The notes under the pieces are model-generated. The model made no database searches. It was given only the letters and a program-made list of their open reading frames with translations, and was not told the origin of the DNA. Source: Methylovirgula ligni (GTDB lineage Bacteria; Pseudomonadota; Alphaproteobacteria; Rhizobiales; Beijerinckiaceae). Taken from it: a DNA stretch of 64,000 bases. A program made the translations under genes and the position numbers. Where the stretch lies: contig NZ_CP025086.1 of NCBI RefSeq assembly GCF_004135935.1, forward strand, positions 2,480,001 through 2,544,000. Reading direction: 5' to 3'. Shown in pieces: positions 43,905 to 52,218 of the stretch (within the stretch, counting starts at the first letter, position 1; every line of letters begins with the position of its first letter).

Positions 43905-45344
43905 TGTCTGGCGAAACAAACGCGATCAGCGAGCGTCAGGCCAAGCCCCGCATCCGGATCAGGAATTCCTCCCCGCTGCCCTCGAAATTCTCGAAACGCC
44001 CGCTTCACCGATCAATATGGCGCTTATAACCGTCATCTGCAGCTTCGTGGTGGTCGCTCTCGGCTGGAGCTACTTTGGGCGCATCGATATCTTAGCTGTA
44101 GCGCCGGGAAAGATCCGCCCGTCCAGTCTTGTGAAAGTCATTCAGCCTCTGGAGACAGGTAAGGTCATCATTCTCGAGGCGAAAAACGGTATGCACGTCA
44201 AAGCTGGCTCGATCCTCGTCGAAGTAGAGCCGGCCGAAGCAATTGCTGATGAAGCTGACATGGCATCGGCTTACGAAAGCTACAAAGCCGAGGCATTACG
44301 ACGGAACGCGGCCATCGGAGCAGCAAAATCAGCAGAACTCTCAAGCCCATCTGCAATTGTCTGGCCAGAGGATGTTTCGTCGTCGGTGCGCAGCCGCGAG
44401 CAGGAAGTGCTGAATGATGATTTAGCGCAACTCGCCGCGCAGCTGCGAAGCCTTGACGCGCAACTCGCGGAAAAGCAGGCAGAGAAAGTAGGACTTGAGG
44501 CAACAATTGAATCTCAGGCCGCGCTCGTTGCCACAATGCAAGAGCGCGTAAGCATGCGCCAAACCTTGCTGGATCGCGGCGCAGAGGCACGATCGTCGGT
44601 TATCGACGCGCTGGAGACAATGGAATACCACAGAACGAGTCTGATGACCTTGAAAGAGCAGCTTGCGGAGGCCGTCGCCAATATGCGTGTCCTCGTACTC
44701 GAGCGTCAGAAGACGATTAGCACGTTCATTTCTGACAACAGCCAGAGATATGCTCAAGCGGCGCAAGAAAGAGACGATTACGAACAAAAGCTCATCAAGA
44801 CTCGCATCAGGCGGCAGCACATGATTCTCGCGAGCCCGGTCTCCGGTACTATAACGGCCTTGTCGATAACCACGTTGGGCCAAGTGATCACGACCGGTCA
44901 GGAGGTCATGCGTATTGTACCCGATGACTCTCATCTTGAAATCGAGTGCTACCTTCAGAACAGAGATATAGGGTTTGTCCATGCTGGGCAGATAGCACAG
45001 GTCAAAGTCGAGTCTTTTCCGTTTACACGTTATGGGACCATCAGCGCTCGTGTCACGAATGTTGCGAGCGATACGATCCAGAGCCTGAAGCCCAAGCCGG
45101 TGAAGGCGACCCAATAAAGGGAGAAAGCCTCTTTGACAGCACGGGTGCTGAACACACGCAAAATCTTGTCTTTCCTGTTACTTTGTCGCCAAGGCAACTT
45201 TATGTATCCGCGGACGAAGGGGATATCCCTCTGTCCTCGGGGATGTCCGTAACCGTCGAAATTAAAACTGGTAGTCGGCGTATTCTCGAATATGTGTTTT
45301 CTCCACTGGTCGAACTCGCATCCAATGCAATGAAGGAAAGGTGA
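43904..45344 (+). pseudogene. Frameshifted HlyD-family membrane-fusion protein
   Basis: The gene is in three frames. From ATG 43904, RQAKPRIRIR is read in one frame. From about 43957, DQEFLPAALEILETPASPIN and a membrane helix run through the long helical hairpin and barrel to VASDTIQ. From about 45075, PEPEAQAGEGDPIKGE continues to LFDSTGAEHTQNLVFPVTLSP and the final VEIKTGSRRILEY. Together they make a near-complete HlyD adaptor with two shifts. The longest frame (44017-45117, 366 residues) could give a truncated protein lacking the last barrel strands. It was the partner of the ABC remnant. Confidence 0.85.
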
Positions 45345-45663
45345 TCAAAAGAGGATGAGCAGCTATTTTCTTTGTCGGCGTCGGCATGACCGGGCCGGAT
45401 GTACAGACAAACTAAAGCAGTTTCTCGCTTCTTATATTAGGCTCTTTGACGGATCAGCCTTCGATTGAGCTTTTCCGATTGAGCAAGAGCGAGCATCTCC
45501 ATCGCTATCCGATCAAAGCGTGATTCTTTCTGTTACGATGAGGCATCGTGCGGGAACTTTCGACACTGAGTGCATTTGTATGAATGTGCACTCTACGCAC
45601 TTCGATATCATCAGCACTATCAGCGCTGCGCCGCTGATCAGAATGTGAGGCACAGTTATTTGC
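45345..45663. other. Stretch without supported gene
   Basis: About 320 bases of mixed composition after the hlyD remnant. Short frames on both strands have no ribosome-binding site or recognisable family. It may be further decayed sequence of the secretion locus. Confidence 0.4.
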
Positions 45664-45873
45664 CTAGCGCGGGCTCTCAGATTGGTCGCTTGAGAGTTTC
45701 GGATCGGAACAGACGCCGCGGTCATACTTTTCGATCTGCAGGTTTACGGGGCCAAAGTATACGCTGACGTCTCTGAGATCGCTCGGTTCGATGTGCCAAG
45801 TCACGCCAAGCAGCCAAAGATTCAAATCGAGTTCAAGGTGAAAGCGCCAATCTCGAATCGCAAATAGACGCAT
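45664..45873 (-). CDS. Hypothetical small protein, 69 residues
   Basis: ATG 45873 has AAGGAG about 10-15 bases upstream. The product starts MRLFAIRDWRFHLELDLNLW, then LGVTWHIEPSDLRDVSVYFG and LQIEKYDRG: alternating hydrophobic and polar residues with many aromatics, suggesting a small beta-sheet protein. The tail is polar. Nothing similar is recognised with confidence; it lies beside the recombinase in the mobile segment. Confidence 0.55.
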   Translation of the reverse strand: MRLFAIRDWRFHLELDLNLWLLGVTWHIEPSDLRDVSVYFGPVNLQIEKYDRGVCSDPKLSSDQSESPR

Positions 45874-45950
45874 AAGAATGTCTCCTTCGTTGGGCAGCTC
45901 TCAAGGCGGCGCGAGCCATGTAGAATGCTTGATGATCAGTTCGCTCTCGT

Positions 45951-46526
45951 TCAGCTCAACGCTACGAGTCGGCGTTGCCCGTTTGTATGGCCATCGATAT
46001 AGGCCTGCGTCACTTCAATCGACTTGTGGCCGGCAAGAAGCTGAACATCTCGTAAGCTGCAGCCAGTGCGATGCGCGTTGCGTGCGGCATTCGTGATGAA
46101 CGTGCGGCGGCCAGAGTGGGACGAGCAGCCGCCGAACTCGAGCGCTTTGAACAGTGTGACGAACCAGTTGACGATACTGTTCGGCTGCATCGCGCCGCCG
46201 CGAGCCGAACGGATAACAGGGCCGATCGCGACGCGTCGGCCTTTCAGCTTGACGAGTGCACACTTCAAGTCGCTATGCATCGGAATGCGGCGGCCGCCGC
46301 GCTTTTTGGCAATTTCGTCTCTGACTTCGATAAAGCCGCTGAGCTGGCCGCGGGCATCGAGAACCATCGACCAGTCGAGACGGGCGATTTCGCAGGCGCG
46401 CAGGCCAGCTTTGACGGAAAGTAGAATGATGACGCGGTCACGGACGGTAAAATCCGTGCCGCCGACATAAGCCAGCATGCGGCGCAGCATGGCCGGCGTG
46501 ATCGCCTTCGCTTGACGTCCCGGCAT
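45951..46526 (-). CDS. Tyrosine recombinase, catalytic domain only
   Basis: A 191-residue site-specific recombinase (phage integrase family). Catalytic residues are visible: Arg43 (GLRACEIARLDW), a Lys in the KKRGGRR turn near 75, His137-x-x-Arg140 (SHSGRRTF), His167 (LAGHKSI) and nucleophile Tyr176 (QAYIDG). The N-terminal SAM-like DNA-binding domain of full integrases (usually about 100 residues) is missing, as in some plasmid and transposon-borne short recombinases. It may be active with a partner or be a domesticated or truncated integrase. It suggests the surrounding DNA was acquired. Confidence 0.88.
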   Translation of the reverse strand: MPGRQAKAITPAMLRRMLAYVGGTDFTVRDRVIILLSVKAGLRACEIARLDWSMVLDARGQLSGFIEVRDEIAKKRGGRRIPMHSDLKCALVKLKGRRVAIGPVIRSARGGAMQPNSIVNWFVTLFKALEFGGCSSHSGRRTFITNAARNAHRTGCSLRDVQLLAGHKSIEVTQAYIDGHTNGQRRLVALS

Positions 46527-46613
46527 AGTGAATTCCTGTAGGATTGGTTGAACGGAAGAGGTCTGTTGGTCGATAGGGCCGGCGGGCAGGGCCCATCGAA
46601 GCTCATTCGGAGC

Positions 46614-46961
46614 TCAATATTCGTCGGCGCGCATGATCGTCATGACGCGCCGCGTGCAGCTCGGGTCGGCCGGATCGGGCGAACCGGCTTCCATCACGAG
46701 GTCGTAGTAATCGATCTTGAAGAAGAACTTGCTGCCTTCGAAATCGACGGCGCCGAAGTCGTGCTCGCCATAGGGATCATCGCCGGCCGTGAAAGCCTCA
46801 AAGCTTCGGATCAGAGCGAGCAGGGCGGAGCGCTGGCTGATGGTTAGAGACTCGACACCGGGCGTTATGAGGATCGCGCCGCCGACAAAGGTCGTTCTCA
46901 GCTGGTCGTTCAGGCGGCGGATTTCGGCAGTGGCGTTTTGATGAGAGTCGGTATTCGTCAT
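46614..46961 (-). CDS. DUF3768-family protein
   Basis: A 115-residue soluble protein starting at ATG 46961. The family pattern includes IRRLNDQLRTTFVGGAILITPGV, a helix with RSALLALIRSFEAF, and GEHDFGAVDFEGSKFFFKIDYYD, ending with CTRRVMTIMRADEY. DUF3768 genes are typical of plasmids and integrative elements of alphaproteobacteria and have no known function. It sits just upstream of the recombinase in its transcription direction, supporting an element-borne origin. Confidence 0.88.
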   Translation of the reverse strand: MTNTDSHQNATAEIRRLNDQLRTTFVGGAILITPGVESLTISQRSALLALIRSFEAFTAGDDPYGEHDFGAVDFEGSKFFFKIDYYDLVMEAGSPDPADPSCTRRVMTIMRADEY

Positions 46962-47034
46962 GGCTGGGTTCCTTCGATTTGATAGGGCCAAGAATCGAAA
47001 GGGCGCCTCGTGGGCGCCCTTTCGAAGGATCCGG

Positions 47035-47631
47035 TCAGTTGTTGGCCGGAGGAAGGATTGCGATATGTCGTCGTGTTCGTAAGAGAAGGCCTTCGCGCGG
47101 GAAGTCGCGCCAGAGGAGCCGGATTTCTGGGCCTTCAAGGCTCATGATCTGCGCTTCATACCAGGCTTCCGGCTTGCCTTGACGATCGAGATCGGCCGCG
47201 AGCACGAGCATGCCGGGCTTGAGAGCTTCCCAGGCGTCCAGAACCGCTTCAGCCGGCGCAGCCTCACTGGCCGAACTGTCGCCGCCTTCAGGTGTGGCCT
47301 GGGTCATCTGAGTTGCCGCGGCCTCGGCTTCGATAGTTTGCGCTGCCAAAATCAGCGTATCGAGTTCATGCGCGAGCGCTTCATCGATTTGTGCGAGTTG
47401 AAGACTTCCACTTTCGATAGATCCTTCCGTGAGGCGCGCCGCAAGCTCTTGTGCTTCGGCTGTCTCGATCGTCACGACGTGGAACTGTGCGTCGTTGGCC
47501 GCCGTCTTTGCCGCTTTGACGCCTCTGCTTGTGAACCAGGCGGCATACCGGACCGGAAAATCGAGATTGTTGGCGACAATGAGCGCTGGCGTATTGGACT
47601 GACGTGAGGCTGTTTTTCGTCGTTCAGACAT
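47035..47631 (-). CDS. Hypothetical accessory protein, 198 residues
   Basis: The ATG at 47631 has a GGAG eight or so bases upstream and is favoured over an upstream alternative at 47772. The product has a polar basic start (SERRKTASRQSN), a segment FPVRYAAWFTSRGVKAAKTA, a long acidic, Ala/Glu/Thr-rich helical middle (about 60-130), and a C-terminal beta-like part with GMLVLAADLDRQGKPEAWYEAQIMSLEG. No domain recognised. It is in the same direction as DUF3768 and the recombinase. Confidence 0.65.
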   Translation of the reverse strand: MSERRKTASRQSNTPALIVANNLDFPVRYAAWFTSRGVKAAKTAANDAQFHVVTIETAEAQELAARLTEGSIESGSLQLAQIDEALAHELDTLILAAQTIEAEAAATQMTQATPEGGDSSASEAAPAEAVLDAWEALKPGMLVLAADLDRQGKPEAWYEAQIMSLEGPEIRLLWRDFPREGLLLRTRRHIAILPPANN

Positions 47632-47756
47632 AGAGAATCTCCATAGGCGGTGGCCCCGGCTCCGCGGATTGGTCATAAGTATATTTGGAGAAGAGAGAGG
47701 CGATGCCGGAGTATTGATCGCGTTGCGGCGAATGAAATAAGCTGATTTAGCCGCGT

Positions 47757-47880
47757 TCATAATATATAACAAAATAAACTGACTGTCAAATAGACATTAA
47801 TACATAACAATACAATATCTATTCAATCATTACAGTTAAATATACTTAATCTTTATTGCCTGTATTTCTCGACCCGCTGC
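47757..47880. promoter_or_regulatory. AT-rich patch in the mobile segment
   Basis: About 120 bases made mostly of A and T (for example AATATATAAC and ATACATAACAATAC). They lie in a G/C-rich chromosome, upstream of the minus-strand accessory genes and downstream of the XRE regulator. It is likely a promoter/operator region or a site for a nucleoid protein. No clear iteron repeats were found. Confidence 0.45.
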
Positions 47881-47927
47881 CTCAGCCTAAGGAAAAATAC
47901 GTGCGAAAACAGGGTCGATAAGGGCTT

Positions 47928-48305
47928 TCAGCGTTTCAATTGCGTCACGAAATCAACGAGCAACCTGATCTGCTTCTCGGCAGCTTCGGCCACTTCGGAG
48001 GGCTGGTTCTTTAATAGGGCTTCGATAGCCCGTAGATGCGTGCCACGGCGGTCCACATCAAATTCAAACAGTGTCGATATTTCCGTCTTCAGAGTAGCTG
48101 CGATTCTGCTCAGGGTTTCTAGAGACGCGAAGGTCTTGCCTCTCTCCATGCTCGAAACCGCGTCGACGCTCATTTCGATTTTCGAGGCAAAATCCTCCTG
48201 ATTCCATCCTTGAGCATGCCGTAATGTTTTCAATCGCCGCCCAAAAGCCAGCTGGATTTGATCTTTAGTTCTGAGCCCGGTCGACCGTGAGCGAGAAGAG
48301 GTCAT
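47928..48305 (-). CDS. XRE-family helix-turn-helix regulator
   Basis: A 125-residue regulator. The HTH_3 domain spans about residues 14-75: FGRRLKTLRHAQGWNQEDFA, KIEMSVDAVSSMERGKTFAS, then LETLSRIAATLKTEISTLF. A helical C-terminal part (QPSEVAEAAEKQIRLLVDF) may mediate dimer formation. ATG 48305 is used; a start at 48350 is possible. It faces away from the J-domain cluster across a 230-bp gap that includes AT-rich sequence, so it may repress that cluster or the accessory genes downstream. Confidence 0.85.
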   Translation of the reverse strand: MTSSRSRSTGLRTKDQIQLAFGRRLKTLRHAQGWNQEDFASKIEMSVDAVSSMERGKTFASLETLSRIAATLKTEISTLFEFDVDRRGTHLRAIEALLKNQPSEVAEAAEKQIRLLVDFVTQLKR

Positions 48306-48535
48306 GTGCCCGACTTTGGCCGCCGCACAAAAAGTCTTCCATCGCGTCAAAATACGATATTTGCCATTTATTTGGCTTATTTAACGTATTATAACTACGA
48401 CTGCATGCTATCTATGCAGCAACACGGCGACTCAGTTCGCTAAGTCGCGCGATGCGGGGGTGCGGCCTGTAAGGATTAGAAAGCTGGCAACCAAGAGGCA
48501 TCTACGCAAAGTCGAGACGAAGACGGGGACATGAC

Positions 48536-48679
48536 ATGGCAATCATCAAGTTCAAGAAAATCCTCTCGCATACACGGGCATCATCTCGGAAAGTCACGAG
48601 CAAGAAGACCGGCTTAACCAAACGCGTCTCTGTCAAAGCGCACACCAACAGAATCAACCGAAAGCCGCGCAAGAAGTGA
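48536..48679 (+). CDS. Very basic 47-residue protein
   Basis: ATG 48536 follows CGGGGAC at a plausible spacing. The 47-residue product (MAIIKFKKILSHTRASSRK at its start, NRKPRKK at its end) contains about 15 Lys/Arg and almost no acidic residues. It should bind nucleic acid or membrane lipids; no family is recognised. It is the first of four same-strand genes packed with gaps of 2-11 bases. Confidence 0.55.
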   Translation: MAIIKFKKILSHTRASSRKVTSKKTGLTKRVSVKAHTNRINRKPRKK

Positions 48680-48686
48680 GGAAGAG

Positions 48687-48842
48687 ATGCTCAGGCTCTT
48701 CCTCTTCGCGGGAGGCTTTTGGGTCGCGTTCGTCGGCTATGGCGTGATCGCCAAACACGAAAGCTTTCATCAAGCACTGACCGCGGCCAACACGATAGCG
48801 CTGTTGGTCTTGCTGGTTCCCTTCATCGCCACACGAGGCTGA
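48687..48842 (+). CDS. Small two-helix membrane protein (51 residues)
   Basis: ATG 48687 is preceded by GAGGAAGAG. The 51-residue product has hydrophobic helices at about residues 2-20 (LRLFLFAGGFWVAFVGYGV) and 32-47 (TAANTIALLVLLVPFIA), with a short charged loop between (AKHESFHQ). It should be a small inner-membrane protein. The gap to the previous stop is seven bases and two bases separate it from the next start, so the genes are coupled. Confidence 0.6.
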   Translation: MLRLFLFAGGFWVAFVGYGVIAKHESFHQALTAANTIALLVLLVPFIATRG

Positions 48843-48844
48843 TC

Positions 48845-49114
48845 GTGTGGCGCGTTCCCTATCGAAATCAGTATGAAGGCTCGAACGATCCCTGGCCGAA
48901 GACCTTCTTCGGCTGGGTGGTTTGGCTTGTCTTCTACATGCCCGGCTCAATAGCGCTCTGGATCAACTACATGTACCCGCAGCGCGGCCAAGTCTGGATG
49001 AGCGGCCGACAGGCACAAAATAAGATTGTCACCGTCATCACCACACTCAGCATCTATTTTTCTATCGCGATGATAGTGTGGCTATTCGTGATGATGGGAA
49101 TGAGCCACCACTGA
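48845..49114 (+). CDS. Small membrane protein, 89 residues
   Basis: GTG 48845, two bases after the preceding stop, starts an 89-residue protein. The first part is polar (WRVPYRNQYEGSNDPWPK), followed by helices at about 22-45 (FFGWVVWLVFYMPGSIALWI) and 62-85 (VTVITTLSIYFSIAMIVWL) joined by a polar loop with QRGQVWMSGRQAQN. No family recognised. The packing with its neighbours suggests a joint membrane role with the J-domain protein that follows 11 bases later. Confidence 0.65.
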   Translation: MWRVPYRNQYEGSNDPWPKTFFGWVVWLVFYMPGSIALWINYMYPQRGQVWMSGRQAQNKIVTVITTLSIYFSIAMIVWLFVMMGMSHH

Positions 49115-49125
49115 AGTGCAATGAC

Positions 49126-49911
49126 ATGTCATATTATCCCATCTTGTTATTTGCGGCGTTTATCCATTTTGTAGTTCAATGCGCCTATAAACCCAAGAAG
49201 CTCTCCCAAGCCTACCTTTTTCGCGGCGAGAAACTCCAACAAATGGAGGAAATGCTTTCTGCTATCGCGCAGGCAAGAAGCGACATCGCCGAAATTAAGG
49301 AAGAGGGAGCCAAACTGGAATTGCGCGCCGACGGATTGTATGACGCACGAAGCCGTCTCGGGCGTCGGCTAAATAAGCAACTTGAAGAAGCCAACGAATT
49401 GCTTGAGCTCGCTCTCGGGGGCGAGCAAGAGATCAAGGAGTTTGCACAGAAGCGCTTGAATTCTTGGAACGCCAATCGAACGGGGCGAATGACATTCTTA
49501 GCCTCGCTTATTGGCTACCTCGTCATGTTGGTGATTGAGCCTACATACGCGGTGCTAGTATCGCTTCTGGCACTCGCGATAAGTTGGGTGGTGATGAGAG
49601 TGAAGGCGGAAGAACTGGGCAGCTACATGCCGACAATCACCAAGAAGGCATCTGATCGGACTGAGGATACATGCTCAAAGACGGAGGAGGACGAAGAGAA
49701 AAGCCCGACCTCTCATGATTGCTTCCAAATTCTCGGATTGCAACAAGGCGCGTCTCATGACGAGATTAAAGCCGCCTATCGAAATGCGATCAAGCAATAC
49801 CACCCTGACTATGTGACTCGCCTCGGTCCCGAACTGAGAGAGCTTGCCGAGCGGAAAACCAAAGAACTAAATGCCGCCTATCAACAAGCGCTGACCGGCA
49901 ACGGCGATTAG
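49126..49911 (+). CDS. Membrane-anchored protein with C-terminal J-domain
   Basis: A 261-residue protein. It has a hydrophobic start (about 1-19), a charged coiled-coil region (about 35-112: EKLQQMEEMLSAIAQARSD to QLEEANELLELAL) and two membrane helices (about 122-157). A polar acidic linker follows and then a C-terminal J-domain (about 196-261) with the diagnostic HPD at 226-228 (QYHPDY) and CFQILGLQQGASHDEIKAAYR. J-domains stimulate Hsp70 ATPase; the placement suggests a membrane-tethered DnaK recruiter. The target is unknown. ATG 49126 is chosen as the family-like short start. Confidence 0.8.
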   Translation: MSYYPILLFAAFIHFVVQCAYKPKKLSQAYLFRGEKLQQMEEMLSAIAQARSDIAEIKEEGAKLELRADGLYDARSRLGRRLNKQLEEANELLELALGGEQEIKEFAQKRLNSWNANRTGRMTFLASLIGYLVMLVIEPTYAVLVSLLALAISWVVMRVKAEELGSYMPTITKKASDRTEDTCSKTEEDEEKSPTSHDCFQILGLQQGASHDEIKAAYRNAIKQYHPDYVTRLGPELRELAERKTKELNAAYQQALTGNGD

Positions 49912-50108
49912 CACCCAACACCATGAAACTCACCCCTGGTCAGCAACTCTCCTAAAGGTATCCTGGAGCCAAAGGCGGCTTTAGGCCTTCAATTTCCTTC
50001 GGCTCGAATAGTCTAATTTTAAGCTACAATGCCTTGTCGTAGAGGAACGTGATCCGTCGTAGCGAAGAGGGCAGATATTTGCCTCAGCGGTAACGAGGAT
50101 CGTCAGGC

Positions 50109-51017
50109 TCAAATTGCCCCGAGCCGCTTCAACAATTCCCGCTCCTTTCGATAGGAATCGGGAATATTGCCGTATTTCAGGGAAGCCGTGCAGTCGGCCA
50201 GAGCTTCGCGCAATTTGTCCAATTGCATGAGGGCATAGCAGCGATTGTTATAGGCAACCGCAACATCGCTTTTGATCGTGAAGTTCGGGTCGTAAAGGTA
50301 TTTGTATTCGTTCAAGATACTCAGCGCGCCGCGGTTGTCACCACGGCCAAAATAGATCATCGACATTTCAATGGCGGCAGAAGCACGGAAACTGTCTTCG
50401 GAGTTGGCCACCATCTCGAAATCCTTCAGCGCGGCTCCTTTGTCACCCGCGTCCTGATGGGCGCGGGCGCGCCAATACCGCGCCTTCAGGTTGGCCGGCT
50501 GGTCCTGTAGCGCCTCCGTACACTCCCGGATCGCGCTGCCAAAATCCTTGAGCTGATAATAGCCATAGCAGACGTAGTATTGGTCCGGCGTGCGACGGCG
50601 CAGGGCGATGGCGGCCTTTTCATAGGCCGCGAGATCGGCATATTGGTTCAGCCGCTCATAAACCTGCGCCGTCGCTTCATAGATATTCGCCAGCGCAACG
50701 TCTTTCTCTTCCTCGTTTGGAAAACGCGCTGAAGCGGAATCTGTCAGCGCTTCCTGATATTTTTTGAGCGCGTTGTCATAGAAGCCCTTCATATACCAGG
50801 ATTGCCCGACAAGCGCGTCAATGACGTAATTGATGTTGTGCGGCTTGTCCTCGCTCAGCTGGGTGTCGCTGTGCATGGCGTCGGCGGCGGCTTGCAGCAT
50901 TATTGCCGAAAAGAGATCGGCGCCGTTCGTCCACAGCATCTGCTCGAGCATTTCTTGGATGAACACGCCAAACTGATATTTGTCCGTGTGATCAAGGGTA
51001 GCATCATGTGTCATCAT
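50109..51017 (-). CDS. TPR-repeat protein
   Basis: A 302-residue protein made mostly of tetratricopeptide repeats (about 65-290), for example NYVIDALVGQSWYMKGFYDNALKKYQEAL, ANIYEATAQVYERLNQYADLAAYEKAA and KARYWRARAHQDAGDKGAALKDFE. The first 60 residues are His/Asp-rich (MMTHDATLDHTDKY) with no obvious signal peptide. TPRs mediate protein contacts. Its start overlaps the CDF transporter stop by 14 bases, so the two are co-translated and it may be metal-regulated. The role is unknown. Confidence 0.82.
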   Translation of the reverse strand: MMTHDATLDHTDKYQFGVFIQEMLEQMLWTNGADLFSAIMLQAAADAMHSDTQLSEDKPHNINYVIDALVGQSWYMKGFYDNALKKYQEALTDSASARFPNEEEKDVALANIYEATAQVYERLNQYADLAAYEKAAIALRRRTPDQYYVCYGYYQLKDFGSAIRECTEALQDQPANLKARYWRARAHQDAGDKGAALKDFEMVANSEDSFRASAAIEMSMIYFGRGDNRGALSILNEYKYLYDPNFTIKSDVAVAYNNRCYALMQLDKLREALADCTASLKYGNIPDSYRKERELLKRLGAI

Positions 51018-51639
51018 GGGCAGTTGTCAGAAGTTCTGATCGCGCTTGCCGCACGATCTGCCATCCGCCTCTGACGCCAAGCGTAGCCATTATCGTGGCG
51101 ACGATCAGGTCTGGCCATGCAGCTCCACTGCCGAAGACGCCGGCTGCCGCTGCAAGCACGGCAAGATTGCCGATCGCATCATTGCGCGAACAAATCCACA
51201 CCGAGCGCATGTTCGCTTCGCTGGCGCGGAAGCGATAGAGCATCAGCGCGATACCGCCATTGGCGAGAAGCGCCAAGACGCCGACCACGCCCATCGTCTC
51301 GGCCTTGGGCAAGGTACCGGCATAGGCATGCCATGCCGTCGAAAGGAGTACAGCGGCGCCTAGAAGGCCAAGCGACCAACCTTTCACCAGCGCGGCCCAT
51401 GCGCGCCAGCTCACCGCCATGCCGGCGACGCCGAGGCTAATCGTATAATTGGCGGCGTCGCCCAGGAAGTCGATCGCATCCGCCTGAAGAGACGCTGAAA
51501 CTGCTGCGATACCGAGGGCGATCTCGGCCAGGAACATGGCAGTGTTGACGGCCAGCGCGATCCAAAGGGCCCGGCGCCATTGCCGGCTATTGGGCAGCGT
51601 CTCGGAATGGCAATGATCGTCGTGGCAGCACCCAGCCAT
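51004..51639 (-). CDS. CDF-type cation efflux protein
   Basis: A 211-residue transporter with a His/Cys-rich start (MAGCCHDDHCHSE) likely to bind metal, then about six helices (about 22-195). The CDF metal site in helix 2 is LQADAIDFLGDAANY. In helix 5 the position of the usual HxxxD reads SRNDAIGN, so the second half of the site is altered. The C-terminal cytoplasmic domain of CDF proteins is absent, which makes it shorter than usual, as in DmeF-like short forms. It is controlled by the divergent MerR gene. Confidence 0.82.
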   Translation of the reverse strand: MAGCCHDDHCHSETLPNSRQWRRALWIALAVNTAMFLAEIALGIAAVSASLQADAIDFLGDAANYTISLGVAGMAVSWRAWAALVKGWSLGLLGAAVLLSTAWHAYAGTLPKAETMGVVGVLALLANGGIALMLYRFRASEANMRSVWICSRNDAIGNLAVLAAAAGVFGSGAAWPDLIVATIMATLGVRGGWQIVRQARSELLTTAHDDT

Positions 51640-51676
51640 GCGTGACCTCGTAGAATGCGGTACGCACCCCATATGC

Positions 51677-51697
51677 ACCCTGTAGTCACTACAGGGT
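51677..51697. promoter_or_regulatory. MerR-type operator between CDF and merR genes
   Basis: A perfect palindrome of 21 bases: ACCCTGTAGT, a central C, then its exact complement. On the minus strand it lies between a -35 TTGACC and a -10-like CATATG with a spacer of about 19 bases, the stretched spacing that MerR-family activators correct by twisting DNA. It fits control of the CDF gene and autoregulation of the merR gene. Confidence 0.88.
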
Positions 51698-51704
51698 CAA
51701 GGGC

Positions 51705-52121
51705 ATGGCACGGCTGACAATCGGCAATCTTGCGAAGCGGACGACGACGAAGGTGGAGACCATCCGGTACTACGAGCGGATCGGCCTTTTACCCATTCCG
51801 GGACGTACCGAAGGCAACTACCGTTCCTACGCTGAAGCGCACCTTAGCCGCCTCAGCTTCATTCGACGCGCTCGTGATCTGGGCTTTTCCCTAGATCAGG
51901 TGCGCGAGTTGCTGGGCCTGGCGGACAAACGGGATCGTTCCTGCGAGGCCGTGGACCTCATCGCGCGGCAACATCTGGTGGAGGTCGAACGAAAGATCGC
52001 GGATCTGGCCTCGCTTCGGGACGAACTCACCGATCTTATCGGCCGGTGTCGTCGCGGCACGATCGCCGAATGCCGCATTATCGAAACCCTGGCGCCAGCC
52101 TCTGCGCAGGGCACAGCCTGA
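51705..52121 (+). CDS. MerR-family metal-responsive regulator
   Basis: A 138-residue regulator with an N-terminal winged helix (LTIGNLAKRTTTKVETIRYYERIGLL, about 3-28), a second DNA-binding motif (YRSYAEAHLSRLSFIRRARDLGFSLDQVREL) and a dimer helix (about 80-115). The metal loop has Cys in RDRSCEAVD and in RRGTIAECRII, giving a Cys pair plus nearby residues, similar to Cd/Pb/Zn sensors (CadR/ZntR type). Divergent from the CDF transporter, with the operator in between. The cognate ion cannot be assigned. Confidence 0.9.
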   Translation: MARLTIGNLAKRTTTKVETIRYYERIGLLPIPGRTEGNYRSYAEAHLSRLSFIRRARDLGFSLDQVRELLGLADKRDRSCEAVDLIARQHLVEVERKIADLASLRDELTDLIGRCRRGTIAECRIIETLAPASAQGTA

Positions 52122-52218
52122 GACGGTGGCGCATGCCTTTCCGGCGCTATGCGTCGCCCCGTCGCTCATACAAATTTTCTGGCAGCGATGTCGCCTCAAG
52201 CTGAATTATCTGCTGGAC

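Noticed and set aside
25103-46526. Search for a repeat of the tRNA-Lys 3' end as an attachment site
   Set aside because: No second copy of the T-arm and acceptor sequence was noticed by eye, so no att sites are annotated.
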